Positions 1 through 8,988 of a stretch of DNA of 64,000 nt are shown here, piece by piece. Made by a program: the position numbers and the translations under genes. The notes under the pieces are model-generated. The model searched no databases and was not told the DNA's origin. It saw only the letters and a list, made by a program, of their open reading frames with translations. This DNA comes from Aneurinibacillus sp. Ricciae_BoGa-3 (GTDB lineage: Bacteria > Bacillota > Bacilli > Aneurinibacillales > Aneurinibacillaceae): NCBI RefSeq assembly GCF_028421645.1, contig NZ_CP116887.1, forward strand, positions 1,366,001 to 1,430,000. The letters are read 5' to 3'. How positions within the stretch are numbered: the stretch's first letter is position 1; the number at the start of each line of letters is the position of its first letter.

Positions 1-1
1 C

Positions 2-2383
2 GGAAAAGAAATAGCCAAACTGGCGACGCAGAACCGTGTGAAAGTTTCATATGATAAAATACCAAAGCAAGTCATTAATGCCTTTGTTGCGACAGAGGAT
101 TCTCGTTTCTATGAGCATAACGGGGTGGATCCGCTCTCCATTGGGCGCGCGATTGTCAAGGATATCACAACGGGCAGCAAGGCAGAAGGGGCCAGTACCA
201 TTACCCAGCAGCTTGCCCGTAACGTATTTTTGACCAATGACAAGACTTATATGCGCAAAACGAAAGAGATTATGATCGCGCTAAATCTCGAAAGAAAGTA
301 TTCCAAGCAGCAGATTCTTGAAATGTACCTCAACGAGATTTATTTAGGACCAGGCATTTATGGAATCGAGACGGCTTCCGAGTATTATTTCGGCAAGCCT
401 ATCGACAAAGTGTCTCTGGCTGAGGCTGCTTCGCTGGCTGCTCTGCCGAAAGCGCCTAACACGTATGCGCCTAAGGTCGGCGAAACAAACGCAAACCAGC
501 AGCGCCGCAATATTGTACTTGGCCTGATGCAAAAGCAGGGATATATTACGGCGGATGAAATGGCCGCAGCTCAGAGGGAACCGGTTGATGTTGTAAAACC
601 GACACAGGACAAAAATGACCCGGCTTATACCGCGTATCTCGATTATATTGGCCAGGAAGCCGCTAATAAGCTTGGCATTAATGAAAGTGATTTGTACAAA
701 GGCGGATACAAAATTTATACGTACCTGGACCCAACTATGCAGCACGCCATGTACAATGAATACCAGAACCCGGATAACTTCCCGGCTGGGCAACCGGATC
801 AGAAGGTACAGTCCTCCATGGTTATCATGGATTCGAAAACAGGCGGGATTACAGCGCTGGTTGGCGGTCGTGATTATGTAACCAAAGGGCTTAACCGCGC
901 AACAACCCTGCGCCAGCCTGGTTCTTCGATTAAACCGCTGGTGGACTATGCGCCTGCGCTTGAAGAAGGCTGGACACCGGACAGCACGGTGTATGATGTG
1001 AAGAAGACGTATAAAGCCTACAACAATTACACGCCTAAGAACTTCAGGGATGAAGGATATGCGGGGCCCATCTCGATGTATAGGGCGCTGGTGGACTCAC
1101 GCAACGCGGCGGCGGTATGGACATTGGATAAAATCGGCTTGGATAAAGGGGTAAGCTACCTGAAGAAATTTGGCATTCCTGTTCAGCCCAACGAGGGAAA
1201 CAACCTGGCACTTGCAGTTGGCGGGATGCAGTACGGCGCCTCTGCCATCCAGATGGCGCAGGCCTACTCTGCCTTCCCTAACAACGGTAACATGTCGACT
1301 GGCCATGTAATTAAGCAGATCACGACCCAGGATGGCACGGTCATCGCTCAGGGAGATAAAGCTCCAACGCCTGTAGTGAGCCCGCAAACAGCGTACTACA
1401 TGACCCAAATGTTGCAGGGTGTTGTTCATGAAGGAACAGGCCAGGCCGCCTATTTTGGGCGTCCGTTAGCAGGTAAAACCGGAACCCACCAGGACCAGTT
1501 TGTCTGGTTTGTTGGGTATACACCTGATTATGTAGCGGCTGTGTGGATGGGATATGACAAGCCGGACGCGAACCATTATTTGACCACAACGGGTGGTGCC
1601 TACCCGGCCCGTCTGTTTAACAAAGTTATGTCACAGTCTCTTGCAGACAAACCTGTAACCGATTTTCAGCAGCCTGCTGGTATGGATACTGCGCCGGCAC
1701 CACAGCAGCCGCAGCAACAGAATACAGCGCCGGCTGCAAGCGGACTATCCGCGGTCTCTGACGGATCTACGGTTAGCCTTTCATGGTCCGGTTCCGGTTC
1801 TGGAAGCAATGTAACATACCGGATCTATAAGTTTGCGGGATCTATTGCGAATAAACAATTGGTCGGTGAGACTGGCGGAACCAGCTACTCCGATAGTTTT
1901 GACCCAAATCAAGCCTACTCTTATGTAGTGGTACCCGTTGATAAAACGACAGGCCAGGAAGGCACCATGTCTAACATCGCGACTGTCACAATGAGTAAAG
2001 GGCCACAGGGTAATCAGCCAAACCAGCAAAATCCGGGCAATAATGGAAATGCCAATGGTGGACAACAAAATGGAAATCAGGGGCAAAATTCCGGGAACCC
2101 GTATAATAACGGACAAAATCCAGGTAACCAAACACCGGGCAGCCAGAATCCTAACCCCAATGACCAACAGCAAAACGGACAGAACCCGAATCCGTCCGGA
2201 CAAAATCCAAATGGCGGGGGAAGTAATGGACCTGACCAGAACAGTGGAGGCGCAGACCAAAGTGGCGGTACTGCCGGAGGGCAGAACGGTGGCGTTAACA
2301 CGCAGGGAACGCCTGCTGTTACCAATGGCAGACACCACCGCGGCGCACAGCAGAATGGTATAATTCCACAAACAGGGCAATAA
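2..2383 (+). CDS. ponA: Penicillin-binding protein 1A-type transglycosylase/transpeptidase (5' end outside window)
   Basis: Bifunctional class A PBP that polymerises and crosslinks peptidoglycan at the outer face of the membrane. The reading frame is open to the window edge, so the N-terminal membrane anchor is missing here. The glycosyltransferase domain comes first, with the EDSRFYEH catalytic motif and a GASTITQQL segment. The transpeptidase domain follows, with SSIK (SxxK), SRN (SxN) and KTG motifs. Next is a fibronectin-III-like domain, then a C-terminal tail of about 130 residues made almost only of Gly, Asn, Gln and Pro. FN3 plus a low-complexity tail is common in PBP1 of Bacillales. 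ypoC follows, as expected for the ponA neighbourhood. Confidence 0.93.
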   Translation, partial: GKEIAKLATQNRVKVSYDKIPKQVINAFVATEDSRFYEHNGVDPLSIGRAIVKDITTGSKAEGASTITQQLARNVFLTNDKTYMRKTKEIMIALNLERKYSKQQILEMYLNEIYLGPGIYGIETASEYYFGKPIDKVSLAEAASLAALPKAPNTYAPKVGETNANQQRRNIVLGLMQKQGYITADEMAAAQREPVDVVKPTQDKNDPAYTAYLDYIGQEAANKLGINESDLYKGGYKIYTYLDPTMQHAMYNEYQNPDNFPAGQPDQKVQSSMVIMDSKTGGITALVGGRDYVTKGLNRATTLRQPGSSIKPLVDYAPALEEGWTPDSTVYDVKKTYKAYNNYTPKNFRDEGYAGPISMYRALVDSRNAAAVWTLDKIGLDKGVSYLKKFGIPVQPNEGNNLALAVGGMQYGASAIQMAQAYSAFPNNGNMSTGHVIKQITTQDGTVIAQGDKAPTPVVSPQTAYYMTQMLQGVVHEGTGQAAYFGRPLAGKTGTHQDQFVWFVGYTPDYVAAVWMGYDKPDANHYLTTTGGAYPARLFNKVMSQSLADKPVTDFQQPAGMDTAPAPQQPQQQNTAPAASGLSAVSDGSTVSLSWSGSGSGSNVTYRIYKFAGSIANKQLVGETGGTSYSDSFDPNQAYSYVVVPVDKTTGQEGTMSNIATVTMSKGPQGNQPNQQNPGNNGNANGGQQNGNQGQNSGNPYNNGQNPGNQTPGSQNPNPNDQQQNGQNPNPSGQNPNGGGSNGPDQNSGGADQSGGTAGGQNGGVNTQGTPAVTNGRHHRGAQQNGIIPQTGQ

Positions 2384-2461
2384 ACTGGTGAAAAAAGAAA
2401 ATTCGCAACTCACTTATCTTTTGTTATAATAGATGCAAGAGGAGAATAGGAGGGGTTACAA

Positions 2462-2803
2462 ATGACTGCCAAGGATATGTCCCAGTTTTTTGACGAGCAG
2501 CTTGCCCGCGCCAAACAGCACTTCGAACGAGCACTGGATTGCAAACACACCGAATTTGACGATCTATATCCATATATGGCTGAACAGCCCCAGTTTTTCT
2601 GGTATAAGCGATATGTCGCCTGGCAGGAATTGCTGACCATTGTGCGCATGGCCAAGGAGCTTGAGATTGACTGGAAAAACCGCTTTACAGAAGATCAGAT
2701 TCACTATATTGAATGCAAAGTTCTTGAGGCCAAGGTTCTTGATACCTGGTATGAAAACGAAAAACCGAAGCGTCAGGAAGAGGAAGTAGGCGCTGACGAA
2801 TAA
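2462..2803 (+). CDS. ypoC: YpoC-like small conserved protein
   Basis: A 113-residue soluble protein, rich in charged and aromatic residues and without signal or membrane segments. It resembles the YpoC family, which in Bacillus lies beside recU and ponA; the biochemical role is not established. It follows the PBP gene by about 80 bp, has a GAGGAG-type ribosome binding site, and is closed by a strong terminator. The family assignment rests on recalled sequence character plus position, so it is moderate. The start at the ATG after the RBS is clear. Confidence 0.6.
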   Translation: MTAKDMSQFFDEQLARAKQHFERALDCKHTEFDDLYPYMAEQPQFFWYKRYVAWQELLTIVRMAKELEIDWKNRFTEDQIHYIECKVLEAKVLDTWYENEKPKRQEEEVGADE

Positions 2804-2808
2804 TTTTT

Positions 2809-2839
2809 AAAGGGAGCAGATGCTCCCTTTATTTTTTTA
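2809..2839 (+). terminator. Rho-independent terminator after ypoC-like gene
   Basis: A perfect 10-bp stem (AAAGGGAGCA / TGCTCCCTTT) with a 2-nt loop is followed by a T-rich run. It begins just after the ypoC-like stop codon. Confidence 0.9.
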
Positions 2840-2913
2840 GATATAATATTAAATATGTTACATAAATGCAGCGAAGGCGGATAGCCTGGTTTAGCAACAA
2901 TGAGGAGTGTGCG

Positions 2914-4308
2914 ATGCAGTTACCACAAGCTTTTATAGAAAGAATGGAAAGGCTTCTTGGTGGAGATTTCCCGGCTTTTGTTGCTTCTTATGATCAGCCG
3001 CGCCGGCAGGGACTGCGGGCTAACCGGCTTAAAATAGATGCAGCGGAATTGAAGAAACGGCTAAATACCGAATTGTCTCCTGTTGCATGGACAGTGGATG
3101 GCTTTTATTATCCTCAGGGATTTCGCCCTGCCAAACACCCTTATTACCATGCGGGTTTATACTACATACAGGAGCCGAGCGCCATGGCGCCAGCGGTGAT
3201 ATTAAATCCCAGCCCTGGTGAGAGGGTGCTGGATTTATGTGCCGCGCCTGGCGGAAAAACCGTCCAGCTTGCGGCAGCGCTGGGGAATAGCGGGATACTG
3301 GTGACGAATGATAATAATCCAAATCGGGTCAAAGCGCTTGTTAAAAATGTGGAGCGCTATGGACTGACCCGGACAATTGTGACAAATGAGACGCCGGATA
3401 AACTGGCGGCTGTTTTTGGCGAATATTTTGACCGTGTTCTGGTTGACGCCCCGTGTTCCGGTGAAGGCATGTTTCGTAAAGAGCCGGATATGATCAAAAG
3501 CTGGAGCCCGTCCACGGTAGAAGCCTGCACCTCGATGCAGCAGCCGATCCTGGAGGATGCAGCCCGGATGCTTAAAGCTGGCGGATGGCTCCTGTATTCA
3601 ACCTGTACGTTTGCACCGGAAGAAAACGAGCAGATGATTGCCAGTTTCCTGGAAACCCATCCTGAATTCACGTTGATGCCCATCCCCATGCATGCCGGAT
3701 GGGATGCGGGAAGGCCGGAGTGGACAAACGAAGGGAACAAACAACTGAAGAATACAGTTCGGCTGTGGCCACATAAAATCAATGGTGAAGGCCATTATCT
3801 GGCACTGCTGCAGAAACAACGGGAACAGCGCGATAAGCCGGCCCACATACAGGAACGGCGCATAAATGAGAGAGAGCTGGAGGACTTTTATGCGTTTGTG
3901 CAGGACACGCTTCCGAATTGGAATGGCTTCAAGGATCCCGGAGTGCGGCTTACGCTGCATGAGGACCGGCTATTCCTGACGCCTGCAGAAGCTCCCCCGC
4001 TGCATTCCCTCCGGCTCGCCCGGCAGGGGTGGCTGCTGGGTTCTTTCAAAAAGAAACGGTTTGAACCTTCGCAGGCGTTTGCGATGGGCATAACCGCTTC
4101 GGATGCGGTTAAGGTTGTCCGGTTTATCCCTGATGACCCCAATGTTATTCGTTATCTGAAAGGGGAAACTCTGATGATACAAGCGGATAAAGGGTGGAAT
4201 CTTGTTTGCTTAGATAATTTTCCGCTTGGCTGGGCTAAAGGGGCTGGCGGTATGCTGAAAAATATGTATCCGCCTGGATGGCGCTGGATTGATGGAGGGG
4301 CGGAATAA
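2914..4308 (+). CDS. RsmB/RsmF-type (NOL1/NOP2/sun) RNA m5C methyltransferase
   Basis: SAM-dependent cytosine-C5 RNA methyltransferase of 464 residues, probably acting on 16S rRNA. The SAM-binding motif (VLDLCAAPGGKT) and the DAPCSGEGMFRK motif carrying one conserved cysteine are visible. A second conserved cysteine lies in the YSTCTF motif, where the family uses paired cysteines for catalysis. The C-terminal third, after about residue 300, resembles the RsmF/YebU extension (RNA-binding, PUA-like). An in-frame ATG exists 48 nt upstream, but the GAGGAG site 5-7 nt before the ATG at 2914 decides the start. The pseudouridine synthase gene follows by 22 bp, suggesting an rRNA-modification operon. 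Confidence 0.88.
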   Translation: MQLPQAFIERMERLLGGDFPAFVASYDQPRRQGLRANRLKIDAAELKKRLNTELSPVAWTVDGFYYPQGFRPAKHPYYHAGLYYIQEPSAMAPAVILNPSPGERVLDLCAAPGGKTVQLAAALGNSGILVTNDNNPNRVKALVKNVERYGLTRTIVTNETPDKLAAVFGEYFDRVLVDAPCSGEGMFRKEPDMIKSWSPSTVEACTSMQQPILEDAARMLKAGGWLLYSTCTFAPEENEQMIASFLETHPEFTLMPIPMHAGWDAGRPEWTNEGNKQLKNTVRLWPHKINGEGHYLALLQKQREQRDKPAHIQERRINERELEDFYAFVQDTLPNWNGFKDPGVRLTLHEDRLFLTPAEAPPLHSLRLARQGWLLGSFKKKRFEPSQAFAMGITASDAVKVVRFIPDDPNVIRYLKGETLMIQADKGWNLVCLDNFPLGWAKGAGGMLKNMYPPGWRWIDGGAE

Positions 4309-4330
4309 TTTTGAATAGAGGTGAGCGATA

Positions 4331-5038
4331 GTGCGGTTGGATAAGCTTCTTGCCCATATGGGTTTTGGAACGAGGAAAGAAATAAAAAAGCTATGCCGGG
4401 ATGGCGTTGTAGTAGTTGATGGAAAACAGGTTAAAGACGCCAGCCTGCATGTAGACCCACAAACCCAAACCGTTGAAGTCGACGGCATGCCGGTTGAGTA
4501 CCGCGAATTTATTTACTTAATGATGAATAAGCCTCAAGGGGTTATTTCCGCTACTGAGGACAGGCATGATGAAACCGTAGTGGATTTATTAGCGGAACAA
4601 CACTATGTATTTGATGTTTTCCCCGTGGGGCGGCTGGACAAAGATACGGAAGGATTTCTGCTGTTGACCAATGATGGCAAACTGGCCCACGAGCTTCTCT
4701 CTCCCAGAAAGCATGTTCCGAAAACGTACTTTGCAAGAATAGAAGGCAGAGTGACGGAAGAAGACGGTGAGGCCTTTAAAAAAGGAGTGAAGCTTGACGA
4801 CGGATATGTCACGCTTCCCGCTGAACTCGAAATTATCAGCCAGGGCGCAATCAGTGAAATTCAGCTGACCATTTACGAAGGAAAGTTTCACCAGGTTAAG
4901 CGGATGTTTGAAGCAGTTGGAAAAAAAGTAATCTACTTAAAACGCCTTTCTATGGGCGAGCTGCAGCTCGATCCAGATCTTGAACCCGGCGAATATCGGG
5001 AACTTACTGAGGAGGAACTGGATGTTTTGCGAAGGTAA
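4331..5038 (+). CDS. RsuA-family 16S rRNA pseudouridine synthase
   Basis: A 235-residue pseudouridine synthase. An N-terminal S4-like RNA-binding segment (MRLDKLLAHMGFGTRKEIKKL) leads into the catalytic domain with the GRLDKDTEGFLLLTNDG motif, whose Asp is the nucleophile in this family. The later motif KTYFARIEG and the FHQVKRMF segment also fit RsuA/RluB/RluE-type enzymes. It starts with GTG preceded by GAGGTG and is spaced 22 bp from the methyltransferase gene, so both are probably co-transcribed. Which rRNA position is modified cannot be read from the sequence. Confidence 0.9.
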   Translation: MRLDKLLAHMGFGTRKEIKKLCRDGVVVVDGKQVKDASLHVDPQTQTVEVDGMPVEYREFIYLMMNKPQGVISATEDRHDETVVDLLAEQHYVFDVFPVGRLDKDTEGFLLLTNDGKLAHELLSPRKHVPKTYFARIEGRVTEEDGEAFKKGVKLDDGYVTLPAELEIISQGAISEIQLTIYEGKFHQVKRMFEAVGKKVIYLKRLSMGELQLDPDLEPGEYRELTEEELDVLRR

Positions 5039-5116
5039 TGCATTCGGTCAAGCATTTAATAGAAAATCGCTAACTTGCACATCCTGAGAATAATCACGTT
5101 GAGAGCGGGTGAGGAT

Positions 5117-6613
5117 GTGAACAAGAAAGTTATTTTGATTGTAATTGATTCCTTTATGCCACATGTTTTTCAGGAGGCCCGGCAAAAAAAACTTGTACCA
5201 GCACTCTCAAGGTTGGCAGACGAGGGTACATACTGGGATAACTGCGTCACCGTATTTCCTACCATGTCTGCTTCAGCGGACTGTTCACTTATTGCCGGTT
5301 GTTACCCGGATGAGCATATGGTGCCAGGGCTGATGTGGTACAACCCCAGAGAACAAACTGTGGTCAATTACATTAATGGAAACAAGGCGGTTATCCGGCA
5401 GGGGTTGAGCCGCTGTGCAGAAAACGTCCTCATTGACTTAAATGAAAAGCACATGAGCAGACAAGTGACGACCCTATTCGAGGAGCTTGAGAGGAGCGGC
5501 AAGTCGGCGGCATCCATCAATTTAGCTGCGCATCGTGCGGACGAGAAGCATTTGCTATACAAGCCAGGCCTTATGAAGCTGGTACTCGGGAAAGTTAGGG
5601 ATCAGATGGTTAGTGGGCCACGCGTCTGCAGCCTGGGGATTTTTATTCGGTCATATGGCAGGCCGTTTCCCTGGAGCTTTAATCAGTCGTTCCTAAAAAA
5701 ATACGGGATGAATGACAGCTTTGCGGTTGATATTGTTTGCCGGATGATAAAAGAGAACCAGCTGCCGGATTTTACGGGAATCTATTTACCTGACACGGAT
5801 TATTACTATCACCGAAAACCTGAGCAAGGAGCCGCTTTGCTTGGGAAGGTGGATAAGCAAGTGACCCGCCTGATTGATGCACTGGGTGGCTGGGATGAGG
5901 CGCTTCGCAAGTGTGCGTTTATCATTACCGGAGACCATGGACAGACAAAAATTAAATCGGTGAAAGAATCTGGCATTCAGTTGGAGCCCTTTTTTCGGAA
6001 TTTGAAAATCTCACCGAAAGGAAACGTAAATCCCAAGCAGGATGATCTCGTTATCTGCAATAACGAACGAATGTGCTACATATACCCATTTAAAGAAGGC
6101 ATAAAGGAAGAAGTTATCCGCCTGCTTTCCCCGGATGAACGCATAGACATTGTCGCGTGGAAAGAACAGGGAGGCGTCTACATTCGAAACAGTCACGCCA
6201 AGCTCTATTTTTCTCCAGTTGAGCAGGATAAGGCACAGGATGAATCCAGGGTGGTATTAGATCCGTTTGGCAGAGCCTGGCGAATAAAAGGAAACATAGG
6301 GGTTATAGATGGTGTTATTAAAAGACCTGATTCCGGTGTGCCCACCCTAACATTTGGATCTTATCCGGATGTCTTTTCCCGCCTGTACGGTGCCCTCTAC
6401 GCCAATGAAGCGCCATGCATTGTCATTACTTCTGCTCCGGGATATGAATTTGTCACGAAATATGACCCGGTACACCAGGGAGGGGCCAGCCACGGCTCTC
6501 TGCATGCGACCGATTCGCTTGTGCCATTGATCATTACGGGAAGTGAACCGCTGGATTCATCCAGTCCAAGAATTGTAGAGTTAAAAAAATATATTTATAA
6601 CCTTCTTTGCTAA
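5117..6613 (+). CDS. Alkaline-phosphatase-superfamily phosphodiesterase/pyrophosphatase
   Basis: A 498-residue metal-dependent hydrolase of the type I phosphodiesterase/nucleotide pyrophosphatase fold. Metal-site motifs are recognisable: IVIDSF near the N-terminus, FPTMSASADCSLIAG with the expected Thr/Ser nucleophile region, the ITGDHGQT Asp-His pair, and the late GGASHGS histidine. No signal peptide or membrane segment is evident, so it appears cytoplasmic. The GTG at 5117 with an overlapping GGTGAGG site is preferred over an upstream in-frame TTG. Substrate unknown; nucleotide, phospholipid or glycan phosphoesters are all possible. Confidence 0.8.
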   Translation: MNKKVILIVIDSFMPHVFQEARQKKLVPALSRLADEGTYWDNCVTVFPTMSASADCSLIAGCYPDEHMVPGLMWYNPREQTVVNYINGNKAVIRQGLSRCAENVLIDLNEKHMSRQVTTLFEELERSGKSAASINLAAHRADEKHLLYKPGLMKLVLGKVRDQMVSGPRVCSLGIFIRSYGRPFPWSFNQSFLKKYGMNDSFAVDIVCRMIKENQLPDFTGIYLPDTDYYYHRKPEQGAALLGKVDKQVTRLIDALGGWDEALRKCAFIITGDHGQTKIKSVKESGIQLEPFFRNLKISPKGNVNPKQDDLVICNNERMCYIYPFKEGIKEEVIRLLSPDERIDIVAWKEQGGVYIRNSHAKLYFSPVEQDKAQDESRVVLDPFGRAWRIKGNIGVIDGVIKRPDSGVPTLTFGSYPDVFSRLYGALYANEAPCIVITSAPGYEFVTKYDPVHQGGASHGSLHATDSLVPLIITGSEPLDSSSPRIVELKKYIYNLLC

Positions 6614-6737
6614 TAACTACTATTTGTATGGTATTGTATTATTGAATGAATCATCAAATAAAAGCGAAGTCGAGCTGCACGCAGCGCCTAACGCTTACGC
6701 GTGAGCTTAATTTCAAGCAACGAGAGGGGAATTCAAG

Positions 6738-7622
6738 TTGAGAAGAATCGGGTTTATTGGCATGGGTACGATGGGTGCTCCTATGGCACTCAATTTGCTC
6801 AAAGCTGGCTTCGAAGTTACCGTATACAATCGCTCGCTGGATCGGTTGGCAGGCTTATACGATCAAGGGCTGATGGTTGCAGATAGCCTGTCAGAAGCTG
6901 TCGTGGGCAAAGATGCAGTCATTACGATGCTGTCAAATGATGCGGCTGTTAAGCAAGTGGTTACCGGCGACAATGGGATTATGGATTACATAGAAGCGCC
7001 TACCGTGCTTGTGGATATGAGTACGGTTTCACCGGATACGTCTGCTTCAATTTCTGAAGTGGCGAAGGAGATGGGGATCACCATGATTGACGCACCGGTC
7101 TCCGGAAGCTCCAATGCGGCACAGAGCGGAAGCCTTGTGATTCTTGGCGGCGGCAATAAAGAGGTTTATGATTCACTTAAGGATGTTTTTGCGGCAATGG
7201 GTAAAGCCAGTTACTATTTTGGCGAGAGTGGAAGCGGCTCCAAAGCCAAGCTAGTGATCAATCTCATGCTCGGCATTACGATGCAGGGCATTTCGGAGGC
7301 GCTGGTATTAGCCGAAAAGTTTTTCCTGGACCGTGCGACCGTTTTGGATATGATGCAGCAGGCAGCGGTAGCCTCTCCGTTCCTTGCTTTTAAAAAGGAT
7401 CTATTGTTGAAAGAAGATTTCCCGGTTGCCTTTGCCCTCAAGCACATGCACAAAGATCTCGGACTTATCCTGGAGCAGGCTCGCGATAATGGCAGTGTGC
7501 TGCCGGCCACTTCTGCGGCTTACCAAAGCTACAGTGCAGCCATGAACCATCAGAAGGAAGACGTCGACATGGCGGCGGTGTTTGCAGAGCTGCTGCAGCA
7601 GTCCGGTGTGACAAAAGAATAG
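6738..7622 (+). CDS. Beta-hydroxyacid dehydrogenase family oxidoreductase
   Basis: A 294-residue NAD(P)-dependent dehydrogenase of the 3-hydroxyisobutyrate/6-phosphogluconate dehydrogenase-like family. The N-terminal Rossmann motif (GFIGMGTMGAPMALNLL) binds the dinucleotide. The substrate-binding signature (DAPVSGSSNAAQSG) follows around residue 120, and the catalytic lysine lies in the GSGSKAKLVINL segment near residue 170. The TTG start is supported by a GAGGGGAA ribosome binding site 7 nt upstream. Substrate not predictable; hydroxyisobutyrate, tartronate semialdehyde and succinic semialdehyde reductases share this pattern. Confidence 0.87.
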   Translation: MRRIGFIGMGTMGAPMALNLLKAGFEVTVYNRSLDRLAGLYDQGLMVADSLSEAVVGKDAVITMLSNDAAVKQVVTGDNGIMDYIEAPTVLVDMSTVSPDTSASISEVAKEMGITMIDAPVSGSSNAAQSGSLVILGGGNKEVYDSLKDVFAAMGKASYYFGESGSGSKAKLVINLMLGITMQGISEALVLAEKFFLDRATVLDMMQQAAVASPFLAFKKDLLLKEDFPVAFALKHMHKDLGLILEQARDNGSVLPATSAAYQSYSAAMNHQKEDVDMAAVFAELLQQSGVTKE

Positions 7623-7636
7623 ATAAAACCAAAGGC

Positions 7637-7668
7637 CCGACTGTTCACGAAAGCAGTCGGACTATTTT
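7637..7668 (+). terminator. Terminator after dehydrogenase gene
   Basis: A CCGACTG / CAGTCGG stem with a 10-nt loop is followed by a short T tract. It lies 15 bp past the stop codon. Confidence 0.65.
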
Positions 7669-7722
7669 GCGGCTAAATTAACGGATAATTAGCAATATTA
7701 GCGTTATTTCGGGGTGAATGAT

Positions 7723-8910
7723 ATGCCAGGCAAAGAGCCGTTATGGACGAAAGAATTTATTTTCTTATCGCTATCCAATTTGTTTTTATTTTTTGGATTT
7801 CAGATGCTCCTGCCCACGCTCCCTGTTTTTGTGGCCGAGCATAGCGGAAGCAACACGGAGGTAGGTCTGGTTGTTGGTATTTTAACGCTCGCTGCCGTTG
7901 TGGTCCGCCCGTTTGTAGGCATAAGACTGGATTCAATGGGGAAAAAACGAATCCTTGTTATTGGCAATCTGATCATATTCGCCGCGATGGGCAGCTATTT
8001 TTGGACAGCGACCGTTTTAACGCTGCTCATGATCCGGTTTTTGCATGGACTGGGCTGGGGTATCGCTACACCTGCTTATGGCGCAATTGCATCGGATATT
8101 ATTCCAGCCTCACGAAGAGGAGAAGGAATGGGCTACTTCGGTTTAGGCACAACGCTGGCCATGGCATTAGGGCCTTTCTTTGGTATCTGGCTAGCCAAAT
8201 CCTACAGCTATGAATGGCTATTTGCTGCCTGTTTATTGAGTACGCTCGTTTCAATGGTGCTGGCTCAATTTGTTTCGGTTCCGGATTCTGCATGCGTGAG
8301 TAATGAACCAGCTAAGGTGCCAGCGAAGTTTGTTGCCCGCTTGGTAGAGCGGCAGGCCTTATTCCCGTCCTGTCTTGTGTTTTTGCTGGGCGTAACATAC
8401 GGTGGCATTGTCAGTTTTATAACGTTATTTGGCAAAGAAGCTGGAATTGCCAATGTTGGCTGGTTTTTCCTGGTAAATGCCCTTAGTGTATTTATTATAC
8501 GTCCCATTTCAGGCAAAATTTTTGATAAGAAAGGGCATTTCTCGGTACTTTTCCCGGCTGCTTTTGCCAGTATAATCGGGTTAGTTTTGTTATCGTACGC
8601 CTCTTCTACGGTGCTACTTATTCTGGCCGCGATCTTCTATGGGATCGGCTTTGGTTCCATTCAGCCCTCCCTTCAGGCATGGACGGTTAACCGGACAGAA
8701 CCCAATCGGCGGGGAGCAGCGAATGCGACGTTCTACAATGCATTTGATTTAGGCATTGGAGGGGGAGGGATGCTCCTCGGCGCGGTTGCGGGGATTACCA
8801 GTTACGCTCAAATGTACCGGTACTCCATCCTTATTCTGGTGATTTACTTGGTTGTCTATCTCCTCTACACACTCAAGCGCAGGGAACGGCAAAAGGTGAA
8901 GAATGCATAA
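7723..8910 (+). CDS. MFS transporter
   Basis: A 395-residue major facilitator with about 12 hydrophobic segments. The first loop between TM2 and TM3 has the MFS pattern (RPFVGIRLDSMGKKRIL), and its counterpart in the second half is RPISGKIFDKKGH. The two halves are of equal size, typical of drug-efflux-like proton antiporters such as the YfkF/YwfF type. GTG at 7714 is in frame, but GGGGTG 6 nt before the ATG at 7723 acts as the RBS. The substrate cannot be deduced; no neighbouring regulator suggests one. Confidence 0.88.
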   Translation: MPGKEPLWTKEFIFLSLSNLFLFFGFQMLLPTLPVFVAEHSGSNTEVGLVVGILTLAAVVVRPFVGIRLDSMGKKRILVIGNLIIFAAMGSYFWTATVLTLLMIRFLHGLGWGIATPAYGAIASDIIPASRRGEGMGYFGLGTTLAMALGPFFGIWLAKSYSYEWLFAACLLSTLVSMVLAQFVSVPDSACVSNEPAKVPAKFVARLVERQALFPSCLVFLLGVTYGGIVSFITLFGKEAGIANVGWFFLVNALSVFIIRPISGKIFDKKGHFSVLFPAAFASIIGLVLLSYASSTVLLILAAIFYGIGFGSIQPSLQAWTVNRTEPNRRGAANATFYNAFDLGIGGGGMLLGAVAGITSYAQMYRYSILILVIYLVVYLLYTLKRRERQKVKNA

Positions 8911-8948
8911 AAGCTCCTGTTTACCGTAAGGTAATCAGGAGCTTTTCG
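8909..8948. terminator. Bidirectional terminator between MFS and M20 genes
   Basis: An AAAAGCTCCTG / CAGGAGCTTTT stem with A-runs on one side and T-runs on the other. It serves the plus-strand MFS gene and possibly the converging minus-strand operon. Confidence 0.8.
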
Positions 8949-8988
8949 TTGGTTACGCCGTGATATAAAGAGGTGAATGAGATACAAG

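Noticed and set aside
1781..2413. Long minus-strand frame opposite the PBP tail
   Set aside because: Arises from the low-complexity Gly/Asn/Gln/Pro codons of the real gene; no RBS.
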